From an uncultured Mediterraneibacter sp. (GTDB taxonomy: Bacteria > Bacillota > Clostridia > Lachnospirales > Lachnospiraceae), in assembly GCF_944377805.1 (NCBI RefSeq), contig NZ_CALWFZ010000006.1, forward strand, positions 62,001 through 126,000: a stretch of 64,000 nucleotides of DNA, read 5' to 3'. Of this stretch, positions 9,363 to 16,904 are shown piece by piece (position 1 is the first letter of the stretch; every line of letters starts with the position of its first letter). The position numbers were made by a program, and so were the translations under genes. The notes beneath the pieces are model-generated. The model was not told the origin of the DNA. It ran no database searches and saw only the letters and a program-made list of their open reading frames with translations.

Positions 9363-10778
9363 TTATATTTCTTCACCGTTTGTATGTATTACATTCTGAT
9401 ACCAGTAAAAGCTGTCTTTCCGTATTCTTCTCATATCTTTCAGGTCCGTATCGTCCCGGTTTACATATACAAAGCCATAGCGTTTGCGGAATCCCTGGTG
9501 AGAGCTGAGCAGGTCCATAAAGGACCAGGGGGAATACCCCATCAGTTCCACCCCGTCTTCAATAGCAAGGGCACACGCCTTGAGATGCTCTCTGATATAG
9601 TCGATCCGGCAGGGATCATGTACCTGTCCGTCCGGTGTCAGTTCATCCGCCATTCCAAGCCCGTTCTCAGTAATGACCATCGGCAGGTGGTATCTGCTGT
9701 AGTAATCGTTCAGCACAATACGCAGCCCCATCGGATCGATCTGGGCGCCATACTCGCTGGCTCTCAGATTTACGTTTTTTTCATCCCGGCAATATCCGTA
9801 CTGGTCGAAATCAACTTCATTTCCTCTGAAGACTCTCATTCCGGCCGGATGATCTTCATCCGCCGGAAGGTAACCGGCGCAGAGCGTCCGGTAATAATTG
9901 ACCGCGATGTAATCCATCCTTCCGTCCTTCAGAATTTCTTCATCTCCCTCCTGCATTTCGGGTACAATATTTCTTTCTTTCAGGTATCGCATATAATAAC
10001 CGGGATATTTCCCATAATAGTGCATGTCCAGACAGTACACTGTTTTCATGCTGTCGTTCATTTTTGCCGCCCACACATCTTCCGGCTTATTTGTCAGCGG
10101 GTATGTGCAGGTAGAGGAAACGGCGGGCCCGATCTTACCATCTTTTACAATCTCGTGGCAGGCCCTCGTGGCAAGCGCATGGGCAAGAAACATATGATAG
10201 TCCATCTGTGCCCGGATCTTATCCGCCTTCCACGCGTCCGGCTCATTAATATTCATCCGCTCATCTACACGGATCATAAGATTCTGTTCATTGATCACCT
10301 GCCAGTATTTAACCCTGTCTCCGAACTTTTCAAAGCACAGTCTTGCATAGCGCTCAAAGGCCGCCACGCAGCGCCGGTCCTCCCAGCCGTTATATTTTTC
10401 GACCAGGCCATAAGGAAGGTCAAAATGATACAGCGTCACAAACGGCCGGATCCCATTTTCCAGCAGACAGTCGATCACCTGATTATAAAAATCAATCCCT
10501 GCCGGATTGATCTCTCCATCTCCATCCGGGATAATTCTTGCCCAGGAGATCGAAAACCGGTAAATCTGCATTCCCAGTTCTTTCATCAGTCCGATGTCCT
10601 CTTTCCAGTGATGGTAAAAATCACTTGCAACCTTACTGTCCGCCTGTCTGTCCGAACGTTTAAACGAGTTATAATCTGCAACGGTCATTCCTTTGCCGTC
10701 TTCATTCCATCCTCCTTCGATCTGAAACGCTGAGGAAGATGCTCCCCACAGAAAATTTTCCGGAAATCTGCCTGTCAT
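9363..10778 (-). CDS. 6-phospho-beta-glucosidase, GH1
   Basis: A 471-residue GH1 enzyme that cleaves phosphorylated beta-glucosides delivered by the PTS gene just upstream. The N-terminal FLWGASSSAFQIEGGW signature, the acid/base segment VINEQNLM and the nucleophile motif VITENGLG are present. Basic/serine features for 6-phosphate recognition were not checked individually. ATG 10778 (MTGRFPENF) has AAAGGAG in place upstream; a longer start at 10802 has no ribosome site. It follows bglP-like by a short gap on the same strand, forming a two-gene catabolic operon. Confidence 0.93.
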   Translation of the reverse strand: MTGRFPENFLWGASSSAFQIEGGWNEDGKGMTVADYNSFKRSDRQADSKVASDFYHHWKEDIGLMKELGMQIYRFSISWARIIPDGDGEINPAGIDFYNQVIDCLLENGIRPFVTLYHFDLPYGLVEKYNGWEDRRCVAAFERYARLCFEKFGDRVKYWQVINEQNLMIRVDERMNINEPDAWKADKIRAQMDYHMFLAHALATRACHEIVKDGKIGPAVSSTCTYPLTNKPEDVWAAKMNDSMKTVYCLDMHYYGKYPGYYMRYLKERNIVPEMQEGDEEILKDGRMDYIAVNYYRTLCAGYLPADEDHPAGMRVFRGNEVDFDQYGYCRDEKNVNLRASEYGAQIDPMGLRIVLNDYYSRYHLPMVITENGLGMADELTPDGQVHDPCRIDYIREHLKACALAIEDGVELMGYSPWSFMDLLSSHQGFRKRYGFVYVNRDDTDLKDMRRIRKDSFYWYQNVIHTNGEEI

Positions 10779-10805
10779 AGTTTTTCTCTCCTTTGCTTTC
10801 ATGAT

Positions 10806-12725
10806 TTACGCATTTTGTACAATCCTGATCACCGGCAGGTCCATATTCGTCCTGTCTGCCTCTATACCGTATACTTCCGTGTAGTCTCCTGTATTTGCAA
10901 CAACAACCGGGACCGTTGTGTCATACCCCGCCTGCCTGATCTTCTCAATATCAAAGGATACGATCTTCGTTCCTTTCTTTACATGAGTTCCTTCCTCCAC
11001 ATGCTTCTCAAAATACTTTCCTTCCAGATTGACAGTGTTGATTCCTATGTGTATCAGAAGTTCCGCCCCGTTGTCCAGAGTAAGCCCCACTGCGTGGAGC
11101 GTCGGGTAAATCATTGTCACCGTGCAGTCTGCCGGAGCCGCCACCTCTCCTTTGTCCGGGATAACCGCGATGCCGCTTCCGAGTGACTCAGAGGCAAACA
11201 CCTCATCGTTCACCTGTCTTAGCGGGATCGCTTTCCCTTCCACAGGAGACGTAATGCTGTATTCCCGGCTTATCTCCTGTATCTGTGCTTTATCAGACGT
11301 CTCCCCTCCGGAAAACGGCTTCTTTTCCGGGAGATCTCTAAATCCGATGACGTAAGTCATAACCGCCGCACCGAGAAATGCCGTGACGCATCCAGCAATA
11401 TAAAAGAGAAACGGTCTCATTCCAAAAGCAGCATAAGAGAAAACAGTGAGAACTCCGTTATTTGCAAAAGCATCACCGTATACGCCGCCAATTCCCATGA
11501 TCGCTCCTCCTGCTGCTCCGCATATTACAGCGCACGCCATAGGTTTTTTCAATCTGAGATTACACCCGTAGATCGCCGGCTCTGTAATTCCGACAAGAAC
11601 CGCCGAGATAGTTGCCGAGGCTGCTACACTTTTCATCTCTTTGCTCCTTGTCCTGAGCATTATGCCCAATGCAGCGCCGCCCTGGGAGAAGTTAGCCGCT
11701 CCGGCAAATGCCAGAAGATTCTGCTTCCCGCTTACCGCCACATCATTCAGCCCGACAGGAAGCAGTGCGCGGTGCGCTCCGAAGATTACGAAAACGCCCC
11801 AAAGACCTCCGATCACAGCCCCTCCCACAGCCGTATTGAAGTTCATCAGTATGTAATAAAGGGTCTGTATTCCGTTTCCGGCCCATATCCCCACCGGCCC
11901 CAGCAGACAGAGTGCCAGGGGAATCATGACAAGAAGGGAAACACCCGGAACAAGAATGATCTGCACGATCTGAGGTATGATTCTCTTAAGCAGCCGCTCC
12001 ACATACACAAGAGCAAAGACTGCCAGCAGAATCGGAATCACAGATTCCGTATAACTGAATACCCGGGTTGAATCTCCGATCGTCCATCCCCCTTTAATTA
12101 CAGGTATTCCAAAGATTTTTGTAGCTGTGTCAACATTCTGGATCAGAGCGTCCACCTGAGGATAGCACAGGAATCCTCCGATTGTCATCGCTACGATCTC
12201 ATTGCATTTTAGCGCCTTCGCCGCAGTGTAGCCGAGGAAGATAGGCATAAAGTAAAAAATAATTTCACTCGCCGCATAAAACAGCACATATGTGTCATTT
12301 GACGAAATATCCATGCCTTTTTCCATCACGAGCAGCCTTGCCGCGGTAAGCAGGCCTTTGATCAGGCCGGATGCCGCTATCGCCGGGATCAGAGGGGTGA
12401 ACATTTTTGAAACCGTCTGGAAGACTGAGTTAAGCAGGCTGCCTTTTTCAGTATTTTCTCCGTCATCCGAAAGAGTTTCCAGACCTGCCATCGGCAAAAT
12501 AGCATCATACACCTGCGTCACCTTCGCTCCCAGAACCACCTGGAACTGTCCGCCGGAAACAACTGCCTGAATCACTCCTTCCAGCTGCTCTAAGGCCTGT
12601 TTATCCGCCTTTGACTCATCCTTCAGGATGAATCGAAGCCTTGTAAAACAATGTGTTACATCTTTTATGTTTTCTTTTCCGCCGACATATTCTAATATGT
12701 CTCTGGCTATGTTACTGATATTCAT
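10806..12725 (-). CDS. beta-glucoside PTS transporter, EIIBCA
   Basis: A 639-residue three-domain PTS permease. The EIIB domain carries the phospho-cysteine in THCFTRLRF (Cys 26). A polytopic EIIC domain spans about residues 100-460 with the GITEPAIYG loop. The C-terminal EIIA domain has the phospho-histidine in LLIHIGINTVNL. It imports and phosphorylates beta-glucosides such as salicin or cellobiose. Domain order B-C-A matches BglF/BglP. A terminator lies in its leader (12811-12850), which suggests attenuation, but no BglG/LicT antiterminator gene and no clear RAT site were found nearby. Confidence 0.93.
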   Translation of the reverse strand: MNISNIARDILEYVGGKENIKDVTHCFTRLRFILKDESKADKQALEQLEGVIQAVVSGGQFQVVLGAKVTQVYDAILPMAGLETLSDDGENTEKGSLLNSVFQTVSKMFTPLIPAIAASGLIKGLLTAARLLVMEKGMDISSNDTYVLFYAASEIIFYFMPIFLGYTAAKALKCNEIVAMTIGGFLCYPQVDALIQNVDTATKIFGIPVIKGGWTIGDSTRVFSYTESVIPILLAVFALVYVERLLKRIIPQIVQIILVPGVSLLVMIPLALCLLGPVGIWAGNGIQTLYYILMNFNTAVGGAVIGGLWGVFVIFGAHRALLPVGLNDVAVSGKQNLLAFAGAANFSQGGAALGIMLRTRSKEMKSVAASATISAVLVGITEPAIYGCNLRLKKPMACAVICGAAGGAIMGIGGVYGDAFANNGVLTVFSYAAFGMRPFLFYIAGCVTAFLGAAVMTYVIGFRDLPEKKPFSGGETSDKAQIQEISREYSITSPVEGKAIPLRQVNDEVFASESLGSGIAVIPDKGEVAAPADCTVTMIYPTLHAVGLTLDNGAELLIHIGINTVNLEGKYFEKHVEEGTHVKKGTKIVSFDIEKIRQAGYDTTVPVVVANTGDYTEVYGIEADRTNMDLPVIRIVQNA

Positions 12726-12810
12726 ATTTTTCTCCTCTTTCTAAATATCTTCTAAAAATGTACAGAAGGGAATACGATGTATTGCCTCCTTACGCCAAAT
12801 ATATATTTAT

Positions 12811-12850
12811 AAAAAAATAAAGCCCGTAAACGTTAAATTTACGGGCTTTA
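12811..12850 (-). terminator. intrinsic terminator in the PTS leader, twin of the one at 28.69 kb
   Basis: An 11-bp perfect stem (AAGCCCGTAAA / TTTACGGGCTT) is followed on the minus strand by TTTATTTTTTT. The same hairpin with one loop change recurs at 28681-28719, and both are preceded by tRNA-Asn-like sequence, so it probably began as a tRNA terminator. The 440-bp gap 12726-13173 otherwise holds only the relic tRNA and the MerR promoter. Confidence 0.8.
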
Positions 12851-12856
12851 TGAGAT

Positions 12857-12890
12857 TCCTGTTCCAGAATTAAACCAACGACATGCCGGT
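12857..12890 (-). pseudogene. degenerate 3' relic of a tRNA-Asn gene
   Basis: TCCTGTTCCAGAATTAAACC...AACGACATGCCGGT aligns base for base, with about ten changes, to the T-arm and variable region of the intact tRNA-Asn at 29450-29522 and to the better preserved relic at 28728-28777. The downstream terminator is also shared. No acceptor or D-arm partner remains, so it cannot be functional. Confidence 0.55.
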
Positions 12891-13062
12891 CGTCAGAATC
12901 TATATAAAACGTGCCTGTAAACCGCACTTTCCGGCGGTTTTCACAGTTTTTCCAGTTTTTATAAAACTGCGCGTAAGTTACATTTACTTTAATGTCTTAT
13001 GTATAGTCTTTACCTAATTCTACCCTATCAGACAGCAGGCACGCAATCATTTTTTTCTGCAT

Positions 13063-13121
13063 TTGATTTATCTGTTAATATATGCTATAGTCCGATTGTC
13101 TCTATCGGTTTATACAATCGG
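13063..13121 (+). promoter_or_regulatory. promoter and dyad in front of the MerR remnant
   Basis: TTGATT at 13063-13068, 17 bp, TATAGT at 13086-13091. Directly downstream is the inverted repeat CCGATTGT (13092-13099) / ACAATCGG (13114-13121), a likely operator or a hairpin in the early transcript. Confidence 0.5.
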
Positions 13122-13173
13122 TCAGGGTTTTTATGAAATGATCTGATATTTTTCTGAACGGAGAGTGATTCAA

Positions 13174-13749
13174 ATGTATACGATGATGCAGGCCTGTCGG
13201 AAAACAGATATGACCTATCAGGCTTTAAAGTACTATTGTAACGAAGGACCGGTTCCAAATGTAAAACGCAATAAAAACAATCGCCGTATATTTGATGAAC
13301 ATGACGTAAAATGGATCCGGGATCTCGTCTGCCTGAAAAAGTGCGGTATGAGCATTAATGAAATGAAAAAATATCTGGATTTATGCCTTCAGGGCGAATC
13401 TACAATTCCTCAGAGAAAGGAAATGCTTACAAAGAATTATGTATCTCTACTGACTCTGCCGGAAATGCATACGACCCCATTGTTGTTTCCAGCTTTATAT
13501 GCTGCATTTATACCCACACCATATATGCTTTTCACATCATCAGAAATATCATGCTTATCCAAATGCTTTGAGCATCTTTACGACAAAGGATTTTGTAATC
13601 TCATAGATGGAATAATGGGCGTAATTAACATGGGCAAGTTCCATAGCCTCTTTCTGTTTGTCGGTAGTTGTCGTATACGGATAGACGCCAAGCAGAAACG
13701 GAAAAAAAGCATAAAGGAATTCCTGAACGTCATTGGCTGTCATACATGA
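13174..13749 (+). pseudogene. MerR-family regulator, truncated after its DNA-binding part
   Basis: The first roughly 88 residues are a normal MerR winged helix (MYTMMQACRKTDMTYQALKY..., RRIFDEHDVKWIRDLVCLKK, GMSINEMKKYL, ending PQRKEML). From about base 13435 the frame leaves the family. The rest is not MerR-like, and from 13555 it is merely antisense to the convergent TetR gene. The dimerising coiled coil is therefore missing. ATG 13174 is preferred over GTG 13165 because GGAGAG lies eight bases upstream of it. Most likely this is a remnant whose 3' half was lost by rearrangement. Confidence 0.6.
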
Positions 13750-14184
13750 GAAGAATTTTTCCAGACAACGACCGACTGACCTCAGAGCCTCGGCATATGT
13801 TGTCTTAAATGCCACAAGATTTTCCATCCGGCTGTTTCCTTCCATGTCATAAAGGTTCATAGACATCAGCTTGAGCATACACCCCCGCTTTTCCAGCGTG
13901 CGGGCGAGCGCACCGGCAAAATCGTCAGCCGGCATCGAATCATGTCCTTCACAAACCGTATCCAGATCGGCAATCCATGCTTCATGTTCACGCTGCAGCA
14001 GGGCCAGAAAAATCTCTTCTTTTGTCTGGAAGTAATTGTAGACAGATGTACGGGTAAAAGAAGTTTTCGCTCCAATATCCCCTATCGTAATATCTTTAAA
14101 GCCCATAGTCTCATAAAGAGAAGCACAGGCGTTAATGATCTCTTCTTTTCTTGCATTCGTCAATTCTTCTGATCCTTTCGGCAT
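13555..14184 (-). CDS. TetR/AcrR-family transcriptional regulator
   Basis: A 209-residue repressor-type protein. The N-terminal helix-turn-helix (IGDIGAKTSFTRTSVYNYFQTKEEIFLALLQRE, about residues 35-67) is complete, followed by an all-helical ligand domain ending YEITKSFVVKMLKAFG. It sits downstream of, and on the same strand as, the alcohol dehydrogenase and aldo/keto reductase genes. It may regulate them in response to an aldehyde or alcohol; this is inferred from position only. Confidence 0.88.
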   Translation of the reverse strand: MPKGSEELTNARKEEIINACASLYETMGFKDITIGDIGAKTSFTRTSVYNYFQTKEEIFLALLQREHEAWIADLDTVCEGHDSMPADDFAGALARTLEKRGCMLKLMSMNLYDMEGNSRMENLVAFKTTYAEALRSVGRCLEKFFSCMTANDVQEFLYAFFPFLLGVYPYTTTTDKQKEAMELAHVNYAHYSIYEITKSFVVKMLKAFG

Positions 14185-14334
14185 GACCGTTCCTTCTTTC
14201 CCGGCCGGCAGAATTTCTCATTGCATATAGCAGACCGGCCAATCATAAATTCCATTATAAGTATTTTCTCATATTGAGTCAAACAAACGTCATCAGCATC
14301 TGAAAACAGAAGTAATCGTACGCCAGATAAATGT

Positions 14335-14400
14335 TCAGTCTTCCAGAACGTGCTTTATCCAGTTCGCCGCGCCGGATCCGTTTAAAAGTTTTTTATCCAT
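14335..14400 (-). CDS. possible 21-residue peptide or gene remnant
   Basis: A short frame starts ATG 14400, begins MDKKLLNGSG and ends KHVLED before TGA. A purine-rich GGGGTG lies about eight bases before the start. It lies 31 bp beyond the alcohol dehydrogenase stop on the same strand. It may be the leftover 5' end of a lost gene rather than a functional peptide. Confidence 0.25.
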   Translation of the reverse strand: MDKKLLNGSGAANWIKHVLED

Positions 14401-14431
14401 AGCTGTTCACCCCGTTTCTTTTCCTTCACAT

Positions 14432-15607
14432 TTATTTTCTCAGACTCTCTCTGATAATATCAACGATCTCTTCATGCTCCAGAATCTTGTATCCGCCCGG
14501 CAGAATAATAGTTCCATCCGCGATTCCTTCCACCATATCCTCCGTGGCTCCCAGTTCGGAAATGTTCATCACAAGGCCCAGTTCACGCATCCAGTTCTCC
14601 ATAGCGGCAAGCCCTTCCTTCGCCACCTGCTCATCCGTTTTGCCTGTCGGATCTACATCCCATACATTGACCGCAAATCTTTTAAACTTCTGCAGCCCAT
14701 AGGGAAGAATATGGCGATAATAAGGTAAGGAAACTGCCGCCAGGGTCATACCGTGAGTCGCGTTCGTATAAGCTCCCACAGACTGTCCGAGCATATGAAC
14801 CATCCAGTCAGTGGATTTCCCGCGGGAAACCAGGGTGTTTAACGCCCAGGTCGCCGCCCACATGATATTGCTTCTGGCCTCGTAATCCTGAGGATCTTTA
14901 TTAGCAATACGGCTCGAATGGATAACAGAGTGCATCAGCCCCTCGCTGATATAATCGCTGGTGTTATCATCCTCACCGGAAAAATACTGCTCACAGATAT
15001 GATTGAATATATCATAGATGCCGGCCACCATCTGGTAATGTGGCAGCGTCAGAGTATATTTCGGATTTAAAACGGCGAACCTCGGCATGATCTTTTCATC
15101 CGCAAAAACATGTCCGATCTTCTGTTTTGTCTCAGGATTGGTGATAACTGCACCGGCATTCATCTCAGAGCCGGTACCAACCATAGTCAGCACGCATCCG
15201 ACCGGCAGAGTCTCGCAGGTCGGCTCCTCAAAACGAATATAATATTTCTCCCAGGGATCTTCCTCGCAGTTGACAGAAACGGACACCGCCTTTGCGTAGT
15301 CGCAGACAGAACCGCCGCCTACAGCCAGCAGGAAGTCCGCGTGGTGATTGCGTGCTGTCTCAACTCCTTCGTAAAGTTTATCAACCGTGGGATTTGGCAT
15401 AACGCCTGAAATTTCCGCCACATTTTTCCCAGTCTCATTTAAAATTTTAATAACTTCATCATAGATCCCGTTTTTCTTGATGGAGCCTCCTCCGTAAATA
15501 AGTACAACGTTCTTTCCGTACTTCTTCAACTCGGTATTCAGATAATTTAACGACTCGTCGCCAAAATACAGTTTCGTAGGATTACAGTATGAAAAATTGC
15601 CTAACAT
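14432..15607 (-). CDS. iron-containing (NAD(P)H-dependent butanol-type) alcohol dehydrogenase
   Basis: A 391-residue group III alcohol dehydrogenase close to BdhA/YugJ. The coenzyme-binding GGGSVCDYAKAVS segment, the GTGSEMNAGAVITN motif and the metal site YDIFNHICEQYF with the later THGMTLA and YYRHI histidines are visible. It should reduce aldehydes to alcohols with NAD(P)H in fermentation or detoxification. Its length is normal. It is flanked by the TetR regulator downstream and the aldo/keto reductase upstream. Confidence 0.9.
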   Translation of the reverse strand: MLGNFSYCNPTKLYFGDESLNYLNTELKKYGKNVVLIYGGGSIKKNGIYDEVIKILNETGKNVAEISGVMPNPTVDKLYEGVETARNHHADFLLAVGGGSVCDYAKAVSVSVNCEEDPWEKYYIRFEEPTCETLPVGCVLTMVGTGSEMNAGAVITNPETKQKIGHVFADEKIMPRFAVLNPKYTLTLPHYQMVAGIYDIFNHICEQYFSGEDDNTSDYISEGLMHSVIHSSRIANKDPQDYEARSNIMWAATWALNTLVSRGKSTDWMVHMLGQSVGAYTNATHGMTLAAVSLPYYRHILPYGLQKFKRFAVNVWDVDPTGKTDEQVAKEGLAAMENWMRELGLVMNISELGATEDMVEGIADGTIILPGGYKILEHEEIVDIIRESLRK

Positions 15608-15731
15608 TTAAATTCCTCCTTTTACTTTTCATTCTGACACACTGTCAGCACCTGTAATATATCACCATTCTGACACTCTGTCAACACAAAGAATGCTCCT
15701 TCTTTTATATCGGCTGTAAGGGCGTCAAAAT

Positions 15732-16790
15732 TTATCCGTCAGCGCGGCTGTCTGAGAACTTCTGGTTTCCTGTGCTCCAGACATGCTTTTCCTTTGCCTG
15801 CTCCGCTGTGTTCTGAGCCATAACGCCTACCAGCGCGTGCGGCACATAAGGTTCCTCCAGATAAGCAATTTCCTCTTTCGTCAGACAGAGGTCTGCCGCC
15901 TTTGCCATTCCTTCCACATGGGAAAGCTTTGTAGCTCCAACAACGGGGGCAGTAACCTTTGTCAGAAGCCATGCAATGGAGATCTCTGTCATTGATACGC
16001 TTCGTTTCTCCGACAGCTCGGCCACGCGCGAAATAATCACGCTGTCCTCATCAGCTGTTCCATCGTACTTCAGTTTTCCATAACTGTCCTCCTGAAGTCT
16101 TTTTGAAGTTTCCCCTGGTCTCTTTGATAATCTTCCGCCGGCCAGAGCGCTGTACGGCGTCATAGCAATATTGTCCTCCCTGCAGAGTTTGGCCATTTCC
16201 CGCTCTTCCTCACGAAAGATCAGATTGTAGTGTCCCTGTATGGAAACAAATTTTGCAAAGCCTTCCCGCTCCGCCAGATCATTTGCCTTGGCAAGCTGAT
16301 ACGCAAAACAATTGGAAATACCGATATATCTTGCCTTTCCGGCTTTTACCACACTGTTCAGGCCCTCCATGATGTCGTACAGCGGCGTTGCGTAGTCCCA
16401 CATATGATAAATATACAGATCCACATAGTCCATTCCCAGATTCTCCAGACTTTTATTGATCATCCGGTCAATATGCTCCTGAGCAGAAACGCCTTTTTCG
16501 ATTTCCTCCGGCGTGCGTGGAAGGAATTTCGTAGCAACTACGACTTCATCCCGCTTTGCATAGTCTCTGAGCGCCCTTCCCAGATACTGTTCGCTTGTGC
16601 CGCTCTGGTATCCGATGGCAGTATCATAAAAATTAATTCCGGATTCCAGTCCCTTCCGGATAATTTCCCTGGTGTGCTCCTCATCTATTGTCCATGTATG
16701 CTGGCCGTTTGCCGCGTCTCCAAATCCCATGCATCCCATACAGATGCGTGACACATTCAGGTCGGAATTTCCTAATTTTGTATATCTCAT
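15732..16790 (-). CDS. aldo/keto reductase
   Basis: A 352-residue AKR barrel. The visible tetrad is Asp and Tyr in FYDTAIGYQSG, Lys in VVVATKF and His in YIYHMWDY, and the GISNCFAYQLAKA substrate/cofactor loop is present. It reduces carbonyls with NADPH. TTG-ATG-ATG are tandem start candidates; the second ATG (16790) is the best spaced from AGGAGG. Together with the alcohol dehydrogenase it suggests a carbonyl-reduction cluster. Confidence 0.9.
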   Translation of the reverse strand: MRYTKLGNSDLNVSRICMGCMGFGDAANGQHTWTIDEEHTREIIRKGLESGINFYDTAIGYQSGTSEQYLGRALRDYAKRDEVVVATKFLPRTPEEIEKGVSAQEHIDRMINKSLENLGMDYVDLYIYHMWDYATPLYDIMEGLNSVVKAGKARYIGISNCFAYQLAKANDLAEREGFAKFVSIQGHYNLIFREEEREMAKLCREDNIAMTPYSALAGGRLSKRPGETSKRLQEDSYGKLKYDGTADEDSVIISRVAELSEKRSVSMTEISIAWLLTKVTAPVVGATKLSHVEGMAKAADLCLTKEEIAYLEEPYVPHALVGVMAQNTAEQAKEKHVWSTGNQKFSDSRADG

Positions 16791-16904
16791 CATCAAACCT
16801 CCTTCATAATCAGACCCGCCTCACAGGCGTCCTCCGGATCATTTACCGCTTGTCTGTACTTATTGTAAGACGAATCGGGGGTTAAGTCTAATGCCTGTCC
16901 TCTA

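Noticed and set aside
9384-10733. A 449-codon plus-strand frame opposite the 6-phospho-beta-glucosidase
   Set aside because: Long, but it is the mirror of a GH1 gene with all catalytic motifs; its protein has no recognisable family and no start signal.
12726-12850. A BglG/LicT-type RAT antiterminator in the PTS leader
   Set aside because: A terminator is present, but no overlapping RAT-like palindrome was recognised and no antiterminator gene is nearby.
13435-13749. The C-terminal 105 residues of the MerR frame as a genuine ligand domain
   Set aside because: No MerR-like coiled coil or ligand part is present, and from 13555 the codons are only the complement of the TetR gene.
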